64,000 nt of DNA, taken from positions 35,500 to 99,499 of the forward strand of contig NZ_LT607418.1 of the NCBI RefSeq assembly GCF_900095225.1, in the 5' to 3' direction. Shown here piece after piece: positions 28,874 to 40,180 of this stretch. Position 1 is the first letter of the stretch; every line of letters starts with the position of its first letter. The notes under the pieces are model-generated. The model did no database searches. It was not told the origin of the DNA and was given only the letters and a program-made list of their open reading frames with translations. A program made the position numbers and the translations under genes. The stretch comes from Pseudomonas sp. UMAB-08 (GTDB taxonomy: Bacteria; Pseudomonadota; Gammaproteobacteria; Pseudomonadales; Pseudomonadaceae).

Positions 28874-30154
28874 ATGCAACCTTACGTAAATAGCTACTAC
28901 GCCACGACCCGGAACAACGTCGGCGATTTCCCGATTCTTGACCAGGTTATCGAATGCGATGTCTGTGTGATCGGCGCGGGATACACCGGCTTGTCATCGG
29001 CGCTGTTTCTGACCGAAGCAGGCTACAGCGTGACCGTCCTCGAAAGTGCCAAAGTGGGCTTCGGGGCGAGCGGTCGCAACGGCGGTCAGTTGGTCAACTC
29101 GTACAGCCGTGATGTCGATGTCATCGAACAGCGTTACGGCGACAAAACCGCGCAAGTGCTGGGAAGCATGATTTTCGAGGGTGGAGACATCATCCGCCAG
29201 CGAATCAAGCAGTACGACATCCAATGCGATTACCGCCAAGGCGGCATTTTCGCTGCGCTCAACAAGAAGCAACTCAAAGGTCTTGAAGGGCAAAAAAGTC
29301 ATTGGGAACGCTACGGCAACCAGCAACTGCGGATGCTCGGTGCCGCCGACATCGCTAAAGAAGTCGGTACTGACAATTATGTCGGTGGCCTTCTCGACAT
29401 GTCGGGTGGGCACGTTCATCCGTTGAACCTGGCGCTGGGTGAAGCGGCGGCCATCATTCGGCTGGGCGGGAAAATTTTCGAGCAGTCGGCCGCGATCAAC
29501 ATCGCTTACGGCGAGCCTATCGTTGTGAGCACGGCCAAAGGCCAGGTGAGAGCAAAGTACCTGCTGATTGCGGGCAACGCTTACCTGAACGAAGACCTGG
29601 ACCCACGCGTGACGCGCAAGAGCATGCCGTGCGGCTCACAAATTGTCGTGACCGAGCCGTTGTCGGAGAAAGTGGCCAAGAGCCTGATCACCCACAATTA
29701 CTGTGTCGAAGACTGCAACTACCTGCTCGATTACTTCCGGCTCACGGCGGACAACCGCCTGCTCTACGGAGGTGGTGTGGTTTACGGTGCCCGCGAGCCG
29801 AAAGACATCGAACAACTGATCCTGCCAAAAATCCTCAAGACGTTTCCACAGTTGAAAGGGATCAAAATTGATTACCGCTGGACAGGCAACTTCTTGCTGA
29901 CCATGTCCCGCATGCCTCAATTCGGTCGCGTTGAAAAAAATGCCTACTACATGCAAGGCTACAGCGGGCATGGCGTGACCTGCTCGCACCTGGCCGGGAA
30001 ACTGATTTCGGAGATGATTCGCGGTGACGCGGAGCGCTTCGACGCGTTTGCATCCCTCCCGCACATGCCGATGATGGGTGGCAGGGCGTTCCAGGTTCCA
30101 CTTACGGCCCTGGGCGCCACGTATTACGCCATGCGTGACCGGTTCGGCATCTAG
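28874..30154 (+). CDS. puuB: Gamma-glutamylputrescine oxidase (PuuB)
   Basis: A 427-residue DAO-family FAD oxidoreductase that oxidises gamma-glutamylputrescine to the aldehyde, releasing ammonia and H2O2. The FAD Rossmann motif reads CVIGAGYTGLSSALFL near residues 28-43, followed by the typical ASGRNGGQLVNSYSRD flavin loop and a C-terminal GYSGHGVTCSHLAGKLI. The ATG at 28874 follows GAGGAATTC; the frame extension to 28847 lacks homology. It is the third gene of the puuACB operon. Confidence 0.93.
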   Translation: MQPYVNSYYATTRNNVGDFPILDQVIECDVCVIGAGYTGLSSALFLTEAGYSVTVLESAKVGFGASGRNGGQLVNSYSRDVDVIEQRYGDKTAQVLGSMIFEGGDIIRQRIKQYDIQCDYRQGGIFAALNKKQLKGLEGQKSHWERYGNQQLRMLGAADIAKEVGTDNYVGGLLDMSGGHVHPLNLALGEAAAIIRLGGKIFEQSAAINIAYGEPIVVSTAKGQVRAKYLLIAGNAYLNEDLDPRVTRKSMPCGSQIVVTEPLSEKVAKSLITHNYCVEDCNYLLDYFRLTADNRLLYGGGVVYGAREPKDIEQLILPKILKTFPQLKGIKIDYRWTGNFLLTMSRMPQFGRVEKNAYYMQGYSGHGVTCSHLAGKLISEMIRGDAERFDAFASLPHMPMMGGRAFQVPLTALGATYYAMRDRFGI

Positions 30155-30167
30155 CACACATTGATTG

Positions 30168-30202
30168 CGGCGGCCCGCTCAACGCAGGCCGCCGTTCTTT
30201 TT
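30168..30202 (+). terminator. Rho-independent terminator after puuB
   Basis: CGGCGGCC (30168-30175) pairs perfectly with GGCCGCCG (30187-30194), with an 11-base loop, followed by TTCTTTTT. It lies 14 bases after the puuB stop. It probably ends the puuACB transcript and separates puuR. Confidence 0.85.
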
Positions 30203-30295
30203 GTCGGCCACTTATGCAATCGGCTGAGCTCTATGAACAAACGTGATTTAATACTCGACGCTCTACCCTTTGAGTATTTTTCACATAAGGCTGCC

Positions 30296-30844
30296 ATGGA
30301 CACGGGGACACGACTCAAATTAGTACGTGAAAGCTACAAACTGTCTCAGCGCGAGCTGGCCAGGCGTAGCGGCGTCACGAATGCCACGGTCTCCCTGATT
30401 GAGCAGAATCGTGTAAGCCCTTCAGTCAGTTCTCTGAAGAAATTGCTCGGCGGCATACCCATGTCACTGGCTGATTTCTTTACCTTCGACCAACCCCCTC
30501 GGGAAGACCGCTACGTCTTCCGCGCCAATGAACAACCCGATCTGGGCCGTAATGGCCTGCGTCTGTTGCTCATAGGTGCGACCGTGGGGAGCCGGCAGAT
30601 GCGTTTTTTGCGTGAGCAATACGCACCAGGCGCGAGCTCCGGCGAGGAACCCATCGTGCATGCCGAAGGTGAGGAGTGCGGGCTGGTGACACGCGGCACC
30701 GTCGAGTTGACGGTTGATGGCCAAGTCAGCGTGCTCAATGCCGGTGACGGTTACTATTTCTCCACCACCTTGCCTCACCGGTTTCAAAACATCGGGCAGG
30801 ACGAGGCCGAGATCATCAGCGCGAACACCCCCGCGAACTTCTGA
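30296..30844 (+). CDS. puuR: PuuR-like XRE/cupin repressor
   Basis: A 182-residue regulator with an N-terminal XRE helix-turn-helix (LKLVRESYKLSQRELARRSGV, residues 7-27) and a C-terminal cupin domain (HAEGEECGLVTRGTVELTV, then LNAGDGYYFSTTLPHRFQN). This is the layout of PuuR, which represses putrescine catabolism and is relieved by putrescine or its derivatives. The ATG at 30296 matches the PuuR N-terminus (MDTGTRLKLVRE) and has AAGG upstream. Longer starts at 30233 and 30161 overlap the terminator region and add an unrelated leader. Confidence 0.88.
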   Translation: MDTGTRLKLVRESYKLSQRELARRSGVTNATVSLIEQNRVSPSVSSLKKLLGGIPMSLADFFTFDQPPREDRYVFRANEQPDLGRNGLRLLLIGATVGSRQMRFLREQYAPGASSGEEPIVHAEGEECGLVTRGTVELTVDGQVSVLNAGDGYYFSTTLPHRFQNIGQDEAEIISANTPANF

Positions 30845-31026
30845 TATCCAGCACCTTGATCAGGGATGGCTGGCAGTTGGCGATCACCGGCGATCCGGTT
30901 TCATTACAGCGTTTGCAATCTTGACTAAAGTATCAAGTGTCGGCGGCCGCGCCGTCGACGCAACCGTGATCGTCCAAGACACCCCGGCCACGTCCAGAGT
31001 GTCCTCCACCTGATCAGGAGTACACG

Positions 31027-34000
31027 ATGGATCTCAACCGTCGTCAGTTCTTCAAGGTCGCCGCCATTGGACTTGGCGGCTCAAGCCTGGCCGCGCTGGG
31101 CATGGCCCCTGAGCCAGCCTTCGCCGAGCAAGTGCGTCACTTCAAGCTGGCCCATACCCATGAAACCCGTAACACCTGCCCCTATTGTTCGGTGGGCTGC
31201 GGCTTGATCATGTACAGCCAGGGCGATTCGGCCAAGAACGTCGCGCAAAACATCATCCACATCGAAGGCGACGCCGACCATCCGGTCAACCGAGGCACCC
31301 TGTGCCCCAAAGGCGCGGGCCTGCTGGACTTCATCCATAGCCCGGACCGTTTGCAATACCCGCAGGTGCGCAAGGCGGGCAGCAACGAGTGGACGCGGGT
31401 GTCCTGGGATGAAGCGCTCGATCGCGTCGCCGACCTGATGAAGGCGGACCGTGATGCCAACTTCATCGAGAAGAATGCCCAAGGCCAGACTGTCAACCGC
31501 TGGCTGTCGGTGGGTTTTCTTGCGGCCTCTGCGGCGTCCAATGAGGCCGGGTACCTGACCCATAAGGTCATTCGCAGCCTTGGCATGCTGGGGTTCGATA
31601 ACCAGGCGCGTGTCTGACACGGTCCGACGGTGGCAAGTCTTGCCCCGACGTACGGCCGTGGAGCCATGACCAATACCTGGACCGATATCGCCAACGCGAA
31701 CCTGATCCTGGTCATGGGCGGCAATGCTGCCGAAGCTCACCCTTGCGGCTTCAAGTGGGTAACGGAAGCCAAAGCGCACAACCATGCGCGGTTGATTGTG
31801 GTCGACCCACGGTTTACCCGTACCGCCTCCGTGGCCGACTATTACGCGCCGATCCGTACCGGTAGCGACATAGCGTTCATGGGTGGGCTGATCAACTACT
31901 TGCTGACTGAAGACAAGATCCAGCACGAATACGTGCAGGCCTATACGGACGTGTCGTTCATCGTCAAGGCGGGTTTTGGCTTCGAAGACGGCTTGTTCAC
32001 CGGCTACGACGCGGCCAAACGCACCTACACCGATAAATCAAGTTGGGGTTACGAACTCGGTGAGGACGGCTTTGCCAAGGTCGACCCAACCCTGCAAGAC
32101 CCGCGCTGCGTCTATCAGTTGATGAAGCACCACTACAGCCGCTATACCCCGGAGCTGGCCAGCCAGATCTGCGGTATGCCGCAAGACGCCATGGTCAAGA
32201 TATGGACCGAGATCGCCACCTGCTCGCAACCGGGCAAGACCATGACGATTCTCTACGCCTTGGGCTGGACCCAGCATTCGGTCGGCTCACAAATGATCCG
32301 CAGTGCGGCCATGGTCCAACTGTTGCTGGGCAACGTCGGCATGCCTGGCGGCGGGGTCAATGCCTTGCGCGGGCACTCCAACATCCAGGGCCTGACGGAT
32401 TTGGGACTCTTGTCAAATTCACTGCCCGGCTACCTGACACTGCCGAGTGATGGCGAACAGGACTACGACGCTTATATTGCCAAGCGTGCGCTAAAACCGT
32501 TGCGTCCAGGGCAGTTGTCCTACTGGCAGAACTACGGCAAGTTCCACGTCAGCCTGATGAAGTCATGGTATGGGGCCAACGCCACGGCAGAAAACCACTG
32601 GGGCTATGACTGGCTGCCTAAACTCGACATCCCCGGCTACGACATCTTGAAAATGTTCGACATGATGGGCCAGGGCCAGGTCAACGGCTATATGTGCCAG
32701 GGCTTCAACCCCATCGCTGCGTTGCCCGACAAAAACCGGGTGACCGCCGCACTGGGCAAACTCAAATGGCTGGTGGTGATGGACCCATTGGCGACTGAGA
32801 CCTCGGAGTTCTGGCGCAATGCCGGACCCTACAATGACGTCAATACTGCCAGTATCCAGACCGAAGTGATTCGTTTGCCCACCACCTGTTTCGCCGAAGA
32901 GGACGGCTCACTGGTAAACAGCAGTCGCTGGTTGCAATGGCACTGGAAAGGCGCCGACGGCCCAGGTGAAGCCCGCACCGACGTGCAGATCATGACCGAG
33001 CTGTTCCTGCGCCTGCGCCAACGCTATCAGGCTAACGGCGGTGCATTTCCCGACCCGATCCTCAAGCTCGGCTGGCCCTATAAAATTCCGGACGAGCCAT
33101 CACCAGAAGAGCTCGCCCGGGAAATCAATGGCAGCGCTACCGCTGACTTCGCCGATGCCAGCGGCGCGGCAATCAAGAGCGGCCAGCAACTGGGCGGTTT
33201 CGCCCAGCTCAAGGACGATGGCAGCACCGCGTCGGGCTGCTGGATTTTCTGCGGCAGCTGGACCGAACAGGGTAACCAGATGGCCCGCCGCGACAACAGT
33301 GATCCTTATGGCATGAAGCAGCACCTGGGTTGGGCGTGGGCCTGGCCGATGAACCGACGCATTCTCTACAACCGCGCCTCGGCCGATCCGCAGGGTAAGC
33401 CCTGGGCCGAGAACAAGCGTCTGCTGTGGTGGAACGGCAAGGTCTGGACCGGCACTGACGTTCCCGACTACAAGGCCGATGTGGCGCCAGAAGCGGGCAT
33501 GAACCCCTTTATCATGAACCCCGAAGGGGTAGCGCGTTTCTTTGCCATCGACAAAATGGCCGAAGGACCGTTTCCGGAGCATTACGAGCCGTTCGAGACG
33601 CCTATCGGCATCAACCCATTGCACCCCGACAACAAAAAGGTCACGAGCAATCCGGCTGCTCGTATTTTCGATTCGGTCTGGGACTCGCTCGGAACGGCCA
33701 AGGACTTCCCCTACGCCGCGACCAGTTACCGGCTGACCGAGCACTTTCACTTCTGGACCAAGCATTGCCGGCTCAACGCGATTGCCCAGCCCGAGCAATT
33801 TGTCGAGATTGGTGAAGTCCTGGCCAAGGAGAAGGGCATCGTCGCGGGCGACCGGGTGCGGGTCAGTTCCAAGCGCGGGCATATCGAGGCGGTGGCGGTG
33901 GTGACTAAACGGATTCGACCGCTGCAGGTCAACAATCAGACGGTGCACCATATCGGCATCCCGCTGCACTGGGGCTTTACCGGGCTCACCCGCCATGGCT

Positions 34001-34092
34001 ACCTGACCAATACCCTGGTGCCATTCCTCGGCGACGGCAATACCCAGACCCCGGAATCCAAGTCATTCCTGGTCAACGTGGAGAAACTCTAA
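31027..34092 (+). CDS. fdnG: Formate dehydrogenase-N alpha subunit, selenoprotein
   Basis: A 1,021-residue molybdopterin enzyme oxidising formate on the periplasmic side. A twin-arginine signal (NRRQFFK) is followed by the [4Fe-4S] motif CPYCSVGCG ... GTLCPKGAG. The in-frame UGA at 31615-31617 (codon 197) encodes selenocysteine: the frame stays open on both sides, the downstream residues HGPTVASLAPTYGRGAMTN match the family, and a SECIS hairpin follows. Annotating two fragments (stop at 31617, restart near 31630) would be wrong. It heads fdnGHI-fdhE-selAB-selC. Confidence 0.96.
31615..31660 (+). promoter_or_regulatory. Sec UGA codon and bacterial SECIS hairpin in fdnG
   Basis: The UGA at 31615-31617 is followed at once by CACGG (31618-31622), which pairs with CCGTG (31656-31660). 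Further pairs lead to an apical stem GGCA (31632-31635) with TGCC (31641-31644). The apical loop AGTCT carries the GU typical of SelB recognition, 20 bases beyond the UGA. The layout matches E. coli fdnG and fdhF elements. Confidence 0.92.
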
Positions 34093-35043
34093 ATGGCCAG
34101 CCAAGACATTATTGCCCGTTCGGCCACCACCACCGTACCGCCTTCGGTGCGTCAACAAGAGGAAGTGGCCAAGCTGATCGACACCACCAAGTGCATCGGT
34201 TGCAAGGCGTGTCAGGTTGCCTGTTCGGAATGGAACGAGCTGCGCGACGAGGTCGGTCACAACCACGGGACTTACGACAACCCCCATGACCTCAGCGCCG
34301 AGACCTGGACGCTGATGCGCTTCACTGAGCATGAAAACACGGCGGGTAACCTGGAATGGCTGATCCGCAAGGATGGTTGCATGCACTGTGCTGACCCTGG
34401 CTGCCTGAAGGCCTGCCCGAGCCCGGGGGCAATCGTCAAACTCGCCAACGGCATCGTCGACTTCAACCAGGACCATTGCATCGGCTGTGGCTATTGCATC
34501 ACCGGCTGTCCCTTCGATGTCCCGCGCATCTCGCAGAAGGATCACAAGGCCTACAAGTGCACGCTGTGCTCGGACCGGGTGGCAGTAGGTCTGGAGCCCG
34601 CCTGCGTCAAGACCTGCCCGACCGGAGCCATCGTGTTCGGCAGCAAGGAGGACATGAAAGAGCATGCCGCCGAACGCATCGTGGACCTCAAGTCTCGGGG
34701 CTTCGAGCACGCTGGGCTGTACGATCCTTCCGGGGTCGGTGGCACCCATGTGATGTACGTGCTGCACCACGCCGACGATCCTTCGCTCTACGCGGGCTTG
34801 CCGAAGGACCCGGTGATCAGTCCATTCGTGGACCTCTGGAAAGGCGTGAGCAAACCCCTGGCATTACTGGCCATGGGCGCGGCGGTACTGGCGGGATTTT
34901 TCCATTACGTGCGCATTGGCCCGCAGCGGGTCGAGGAAGACGAACATCAGGCAGGCAAGGACCCCAGCGTGCACGAGGTCGACCCGGCCGTGCATGTCTA
35001 TGATCCGCATAACCCAGGCTCTCGCGGGGAAGACAGACCATGA
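34093..35043 (+). CDS. fdnH: Formate dehydrogenase iron-sulfur subunit
   Basis: A 316-residue electron-transfer subunit with four [4Fe-4S] cluster motifs: [46 protein letters not shown] and [21 protein letters not shown]. One C-terminal membrane helix ([18 protein letters not shown]) anchors it beside the cytochrome subunit. It passes electrons from FdnG to FdnI. It begins right after the fdnG stop and overlaps fdnI by four bases. The charged tail is rich in Asp, Glu and His. Confidence 0.96.
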   Translation: MASQDIIARSATTTVPPSVRQQEEVAKLIDTTKCIGCKACQVACSEWNELRDEVGHNHGTYDNPHDLSAETWTLMRFTEHENTAGNLEWLIRKDGCMHCADPGCLKACPSPGAIVKLANGIVDFNQDHCIGCGYCITGCPFDVPRISQKDHKAYKCTLCSDRVAVGLEPACVKTCPTGAIVFGSKEDMKEHAAERIVDLKSRGFEHAGLYDPSGVGGTHVMYVLHHADDPSLYAGLPKDPVISPFVDLWKGVSKPLALLAMGAAVLAGFFHYVRIGPQRVEEDEHQAGKDPSVHEVDPAVHVYDPHNPGSRGEDRP

Positions 35044-35705
35044 ATCACAAACCGATCCTGCGTTACACCGCCAATCAACGCACCCATCATTGGCTGGTAG
35101 CGATTCTGTTTTTCATGGCGGCCCTGTCAGGGTTGGCACTGTTCCATCCGGCGCTGTTCTGGCTCAGTCACTTGTTTGGCGGCGGACCCTGGACGCGCAT
35201 CCTGCACCCCTTCATGGGCGTCCTGATGTTCCTGCTGTTTCTGGGGCTGGTTATCCGCTTCTGGCGGGCTAACTTCTTTATCGCCAACGACCGCCTGTGG
35301 CTCAAACGGATTAACCGTGTGATGCGTAACGAAGAGGAGGGTGTACCGCCAATCGGCAAATACAACCCTGGGCAGAAGCTGCTGTTCTGGACTTTACTGA
35401 TCTGCATGTGGGTGCTGTTACTCAGCGGTCTGGTGATCTGGCGGGTGTATTTCAGCAACTACTTCAGTATCACGGCCATTCGCCTGGCGATGCTGCTGCA
35501 TGCCGTGGCAGCCTTTGCGCTGATACTGAGCATCATCGTGCATATCTATGCGGGCATCTGGATCAAGGGTTCGGTGAACGCCATGCTGCATGGCTGGGTC
35601 AGTAGCGCCTGGGCGAAGAAACACCATGAGCTCTGGTACCGCGAGGTGACTCGCGATGACAGCCGCGTTGAGCGTCCCGACCGCCCTATAACAAAAAAGG
35701 GATGA
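35040..35705 (+). CDS. fdnI: Formate dehydrogenase cytochrome b556 subunit
   Basis: A 221-residue membrane subunit with four helices that reduces quinone at the cytoplasmic side. Heme-ligand histidines are likely in [21 protein letters not shown] (helix 1), [13 protein letters not shown] (helix 2) and [21 protein letters not shown] (helix 4). Length and layout fit the FdnI/FdoI family. It is coupled to fdnH by ATGA and is followed four bases after its stop by fdhE. Confidence 0.94.
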   Translation: MNHKPILRYTANQRTHHWLVAILFFMAALSGLALFHPALFWLSHLFGGGPWTRILHPFMGVLMFLLFLGLVIRFWRANFFIANDRLWLKRINRVMRNEEEGVPPIGKYNPGQKLLFWTLLICMWVLLLSGLVIWRVYFSNYFSITAIRLAMLLHAVAAFALILSIIVHIYAGIWIKGSVNAMLHGWVSSAWAKKHHELWYREVTRDDSRVERPDRPITKKG

Positions 35706-35708
35706 CTT

Positions 35709-36635
35709 TTGAGCACGATACTTGAGCCCGGACAGATCGAAGCGTCAGCCAGTGCGCCGCCGTTTTTGTACCTGCCACCGCACAATCTGTTCACGTTACG
35801 TGCCCAACGTCTGGAGCAGGTGGCCCGTGGGCATCCGCTGGCCGACTATCTGGCGTTGATCGCCACTCTTTGCCGCGTCCAGCAGAGCCTGTTGGATCAA
35901 CCGCCGTCAGCCACAGCCCCAGACCCCGGGCACGTGCTTTTATGTCAGCAACACGGCTTGCCGCCGCTGGCCGCCGACAGTCTGGTGCGCGAGGACGGTT
36001 GGCAGCCGTATCTGGATGCCTTGCTGCTGCGTTATCAGGTACCGCCCCAACCGCCCGTGCAAAAAGCCATCGCGACCTTGCGCAACGGCAGTGCAGGGCA
36101 GCGCAAGGCGTGGGCCATTGCGTTGCTCAGCGGCCAGTTTGAGGGATTGCCCGCAGCGCTGGTACCGTTTCTCGGTGCCGCCTTGCAGGCCGCCTGGAGT
36201 CACTGGTTGCTGCACATGCCACCCATGGACCTGAAGCCCTGCGACAGTCTCGGCCAATGCCCGGCCTGCGGTTCGCCAGGCATGGCGGGGGTGATTCGCC
36301 ACCGAGGCAAGTACAACGGATTGCGCTATCTGGTGTGTGCGTTGTGTGCATGCGAATGGCATGTGGTTCGGGTCAAATGCATCTACTGCGAGCAGAGCAA
36401 GGGCCTGAAGTACGTCAGTTTCGAAGATGACCGCTATGCAGCCAACCAGGCGCCACTGCGGGCTGAAATCTGTCCCGGCTGCAACAGTTACCTGAAACTG
36501 CTCTACCTGGAAAATGATGCAGAAGCCGAGGCGCTTTCAGCGGACCTGACCAGCCTGACGCTGGACATGCGTCTGGACCTGGACGGCTACCAACGCCAGG
36601 CGCCGAACCTGATGCTCGCGCCGGGGGGAGGTTGA
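35709..36635 (+). CDS. fdhE: Formate dehydrogenase accessory protein FdhE
   Basis: A 308-residue cytoplasmic maturation factor needed for assembly of respiratory formate dehydrogenases. The C-terminal half carries the four zinc/rubredoxin-like CXXC pairs: CPACGS, CALCAC, CIYCEQ and CPGCNS. The start is a TTG with AAGGGA about six bases upstream; no ATG is available near the family N-terminus. It lies four bases after fdnI. Confidence 0.93.
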   Translation: MSTILEPGQIEASASAPPFLYLPPHNLFTLRAQRLEQVARGHPLADYLALIATLCRVQQSLLDQPPSATAPDPGHVLLCQQHGLPPLAADSLVREDGWQPYLDALLLRYQVPPQPPVQKAIATLRNGSAGQRKAWAIALLSGQFEGLPAALVPFLGAALQAAWSHWLLHMPPMDLKPCDSLGQCPACGSPGMAGVIRHRGKYNGLRYLVCALCACEWHVVRVKCIYCEQSKGLKYVSFEDDRYAANQAPLRAEICPGCNSYLKLLYLENDAEAEALSADLTSLTLDMRLDLDGYQRQAPNLMLAPGGG

Positions 36636-36702
36636 ACACAGCGGCTACACTCAGGTTTTCTGTATACACGGACTCACTTCCGCGTCACTCCCGGAGCCCT
36701 GA

Positions 36703-38133
36703 ATGCCGTCCAGTCCTGCCTCCAGCGCCTTGCGCCTGCCCTCGATCGACAGTCTGCTGCGCAGCCCCGCCTGCCAGCCGCTGGCGGAACGGTATGGTCG
36801 CGATGCAGTGCTCGCCACCCTGCGGCAATTGCTTGATGACCTGCGCGAACCGGTACAACGGGGTCAACTTGATGCGGTTGAACTCACGGCGCCGGTATTG
36901 GTGGGCAGGGCAGGCGAGCGCCTGGCAAGCCAGCACGCCAGTCGGGTGCGACGGGTGTTCAATCTTACCGGTACGGTGCTGCACACCAATCTCGGTAGGG
37001 CGCTGTTGCCGGAGGAAGCCATCGAGGCCGTGCAACAAGCTGCGCGCTATCCGCTCAATCTGGAATTCGACCTGGAAACTGGCAAGCGCGGCGACCGCGA
37101 CGACTTGATTGAAGGCCTGATTCGCGAACTGACCGGCGCGGAAGCGGTGACGGTGGTCAACAACAACGCCGCCGCTGTCTTGCTTGCGCTCAACAGTCTA
37201 GGCGCGCGCAAAGAAGGCATTATCTCCCGTGGCGAGCTGATCGAAATCGGCGGCGCATTTCGCATCCCCGACATCATGGCCCGGGCCGGGGTCAAGCTGC
37301 ATGAAGTGGGCACCACCAACCGCACCCATGCTCGTGACTACGAAGCCGCCATTGGCCCGCGTAGCGGCCTGTTGATGCGCGTGCACACCAGCAATTACAG
37401 CATTCAGGGGTTCACCGCTCAGGTGCCGACCGCCGAACTCGCGCAACTGGCCCACCACCACGGCCTGCCATTGCTCGAAGATCTGGGCAGCGGCAGTCTG
37501 CTGGACCTGACCCGCTGGGGCCTGCCCGCAGAACCCACGGTGCGTCAGGCGCTGATTGACGGCGCCGATATTGTGACCTTCAGCGGTGACAAGTTGTTGG
37601 GCGGCCCCCAGGCCGGATTGATCGTAGGCCGCAAGGACCTGATCGCGCGAATCAAGAAGAACCCACTCAAGCGTGCGTTGCGGGTGGACAAACTGACCCT
37701 GGCCGCCCTCGAAGCGGTACTGGGTTTGTACCGCGACCCCGACCGCCTGGCTGAACGCCTGCCCACCTTGCGCCTGCTCACCCGTCCACAGGCCGAAATC
37801 TTCGCTCAGGCCGAACGCTTGCGCCCTTTACTGGCGCACGTGTTGGGCGACGGCTGGGGTGTCGCGGTGTTGCCAGCGCTGAGCATGATCGGCAGCGGCA
37901 GCCAGCCCCTGGCCCGACTGCCCAGCGCCGCCTTGTGCCTGACACCGCACTCGCCTAAACGGCTGCGCGGGCGGCGGTTGCACGGTCTGGAGGCGGCATT
38001 GCGGGGCTTGCCCATTCCGGTGCTCGGGCGCATCGACGACGACGCCCTATGGTTAGACCTGCGCCAGCTGGACGATGAGGCGGCTTGGTTAGCCCAGCTT
38101 GACCAACTACAAGCGGAGGGCCGGGCAGGGTGA
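36703..38133 (+). CDS. selA: L-seryl-tRNA(Sec) selenium transferase SelA
   Basis: A 476-residue PLP enzyme converting Ser-tRNA(Sec) to Sec-tRNA(Sec) with selenophosphate. The Schiff-base lysine is Lys297 in [13 protein letters not shown]. The N-terminal tRNA-binding region ([21 protein letters not shown]) and [13 protein letters not shown] are typical. It is coupled to selB by a GTGA overlap and follows fdhE by 67 bases. Confidence 0.96.
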   Translation: MPSSPASSALRLPSIDSLLRSPACQPLAERYGRDAVLATLRQLLDDLREPVQRGQLDAVELTAPVLVGRAGERLASQHASRVRRVFNLTGTVLHTNLGRALLPEEAIEAVQQAARYPLNLEFDLETGKRGDRDDLIEGLIRELTGAEAVTVVNNNAAAVLLALNSLGARKEGIISRGELIEIGGAFRIPDIMARAGVKLHEVGTTNRTHARDYEAAIGPRSGLLMRVHTSNYSIQGFTAQVPTAELAQLAHHHGLPLLEDLGSGSLLDLTRWGLPAEPTVRQALIDGADIVTFSGDKLLGGPQAGLIVGRKDLIARIKKNPLKRALRVDKLTLAALEAVLGLYRDPDRLAERLPTLRLLTRPQAEIFAQAERLRPLLAHVLGDGWGVAVLPALSMIGSGSQPLARLPSAALCLTPHSPKRLRGRRLHGLEAALRGLPIPVLGRIDDDALWLDLRQLDDEAAWLAQLDQLQAEGRAG

Positions 38134-40049
38134 TCGTCGGCACAGCAGGGCACATCGATCACGGCAAGACCGCCTTGCTCAAGGCCCTGACCGGTCAGTC
38201 CGGTGACCGCCGCCGGGAAGAGCGCGAGCGTGGCATCACCATCGACCTGGGTTTCATTTACGCAGCGCTGGAGTCCGGGGCGGCGCTTACCGGCTTTATC
38301 GACGTGCCCGGTCATGAGCGCTTCATCCACAACATGCTCGCCGGTGTCCAGGGCATTGACCTGGCGCTGCTGGTGGTGGCTGCGGATGACGGGGTGATGC
38401 CTCAGACCCGCGAGCATTTGGCGATCATCGAGCTGCTCGGCATCCCTCGGGTGCTGGTGGCGATCAGTAAGTGCGACCGGGTCGATGCGGCCCGGGTGCA
38501 GGCGGCCCAGGTCGAGGTCGAAGCGTTGCTGGCGCCCGGGCCCTATGTTGGCGGGCAGCAGATCGTATTGTCGAGCCTGACCGGAGAGGGTATCGAGACC
38601 CTGCGTCAGGCATTGCTGAAGGCTCAGCGTGACGTTCAGCAGCGCAGTGCCGATGGCGGTTTTCGCCTAGCGATTGATCGCGCTTTTAGCGTTGCCGGGA
38701 CCGGCATCGTGGTGACTGGGACGGCCCTGGTCGGACGGGTGACAGTGGGCGACACGCTGCTGCTGGGCGCATCTGGCAAGCCCGTACGGGTGCGTGGTCT
38801 GCATGCGCAGAACCGGGCCGCCGTCGAAGGATGGGCCGGGCAACGGTTGGCGTTAAACCTGAGCGCCGAGCGCCTGGCACTGGAGCAGATCCACCGTGGC
38901 GACTGGTTGCTGGCCGAGTGGCTGTATGCGCCCACCCAGCGCTTGGACATCGACATGCAACTGCTTGCCAGCGAGACGCGCGCCTTTACACACTTCAGCC
39001 CGGTGCACGTACACCTGGGCACTCAAGATGTCATCGGCCGGGTCGCATTACTGGAGGGTGAAAGCCTGGCACCAGGGCACCGAATGTTCGCGCAATTGTT
39101 GGTGAATGCGCCATTGCAGGCGGTGAAGGGTGATCATCTGGTCCTGCGTGACCAGAGCGCCCAACGCACCCTTGGCGGGGGGCGGGTGCTCGACCCGTTT
39201 GCACCGGCGCGCCAGCGGCGCAGTCCGGCCCGGCTGGCACAGCTGCAAGCCTTGACCGACACCGATACGCTGGAACAGGTTTTGCCGACGCTGCTCGCTA
39301 ACAGCGAGATTGGCCTGGACCCACAACGCCTTGAGCGCCAGTTCAATCGCCTGCGCGCCACGTGGCAATTGCCGACCGATGTCCTCGTGATTGCCACGCG
39401 CCAGGGGCCGCGGTTGTTCAGCGATGCCCATTGGCAGGCCCAGAAAGCCCAGGTGCTAGAGCAACTCGCGCGCTTTCATCAACTGGAACCCGACCAATTA
39501 GGGCCGGACCGCGATCGCTTGCGTCGATTCGCAGGCATGCCGCTGGACCGACCGACCTTCATCAGCCTGCTCGACGAATTGCTGGCTGGTGGCGCCATTG
39601 CCGCCAGTGGCCCTTGGTTGCATTTACCCGAACACCAGGTGCGTCTGGGCGAAGAAGACGAGGTGCTGTGGCTGCAGCTAAAGCCGCTGTTCGAACAGGC
39701 GGGTTTCGACTCGCCCTGGGTCCGCGATCTGGCCAATGCGACTCATCATGACGAAGCGGCCGTGCGCTTACTGCTGCGCAAACTGGCGCGATTGGGGCAG
39801 GTGCATCAAGTGGTACGCGACCTGTTTTACACTGAGGCCACTGTGCGCCGACTGGCAGCTATGCTGTTGCAACTGGCTGCAGATAACCCCGTCATCCCGG
39901 CAGCCGCGTTTCGCGATGCAGTGGGCATCGGCCGCAAGCGAAGTATCCAGATTCTCGAGTTTTTCGACCGTATTGGCTTGACCCGACGGCTCGGCGACCA
40001 GCGCCGTATTCGCCCGGACAATGCCCTGGCACAGAGCCCCGGAGACTGA
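38130..40049 (+). CDS. selB: Selenocysteine-specific elongation factor SelB
   Basis: A 639-residue GTPase that brings Sec-tRNA to the UGA and binds the SECIS hairpin. It has G1 GHIDHGKT (residues 7-14), G3 DVPGHE, G4 SKCD, EF-Tu-like beta-barrels, and C-terminal winged-helix repeats ([29 protein letters not shown]) that read the mRNA. The GTG start overlaps the selA stop. selC begins seven bases after the selB stop. Confidence 0.96.
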   Translation: MIVGTAGHIDHGKTALLKALTGQSGDRRREERERGITIDLGFIYAALESGAALTGFIDVPGHERFIHNMLAGVQGIDLALLVVAADDGVMPQTREHLAIIELLGIPRVLVAISKCDRVDAARVQAAQVEVEALLAPGPYVGGQQIVLSSLTGEGIETLRQALLKAQRDVQQRSADGGFRLAIDRAFSVAGTGIVVTGTALVGRVTVGDTLLLGASGKPVRVRGLHAQNRAAVEGWAGQRLALNLSAERLALEQIHRGDWLLAEWLYAPTQRLDIDMQLLASETRAFTHFSPVHVHLGTQDVIGRVALLEGESLAPGHRMFAQLLVNAPLQAVKGDHLVLRDQSAQRTLGGGRVLDPFAPARQRRSPARLAQLQALTDTDTLEQVLPTLLANSEIGLDPQRLERQFNRLRATWQLPTDVLVIATRQGPRLFSDAHWQAQKAQVLEQLARFHQLEPDQLGPDRDRLRRFAGMPLDRPTFISLLDELLAGGAIAASGPWLHLPEHQVRLGEEDEVLWLQLKPLFEQAGFDSPWVRDLANATHHDEAAVRLLLRKLARLGQVHQVVRDLFYTEATVRRLAAMLLQLAADNPVIPAAAFRDAVGIGRKRSIQILEFFDRIGLTRRLGDQRRIRPDNALAQSPGD

Positions 40050-40055
40050 CTTCAA

Positions 40056-40151
40056 GGAAGGCAATCGCGCCCGGTGGCGCGGCCGGGCTTCAAACCCGGT
40101 TGGGGACGGCATCCGTTCCCGGGCAGGTTCGACTCCCGCTGCCTTCCGCCA
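40056..40151 (+). tRNA. selC: tRNA-Sec (UCA anticodon)
   Basis: A 96-base tRNA including an encoded CCA. The acceptor arms GGAAGGC (40056-40062) and GCCTTCC (40141-40147) pair, followed by G73 and CCA. The anticodon loop CTTCAAA holds TCA at 40090-40092 between CCGGG and CCCGG. A long variable arm (TTGGGGACGGCATCCGTTCCC) and a T arm with GGTTCGACTCC complete it. Length and features fit bacterial selC and no other tRNA. Confidence 0.97.
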
Positions 40152-40180
40152 TTTCATCCCGCGTAAACGGAGGACTCCGA

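Noticed and set aside
30920..30937. CTTGA-N8-TCAAG dyad upstream of fdnG as an Anr box.
   Set aside because: The spacing TTGAC-N6-ATCAA is two bases too long for the Fnr/Anr consensus (N4), so it was not called as a site.
31027..31629. fdnG appears as two ORFs separated by a stop at 31615-31617, suggesting a frameshift or pseudogene.
   Set aside because: Both parts are in the same frame, the stop is UGA at the known selenocysteine position, a SECIS hairpin follows, and selA, selB and selC are adjacent.
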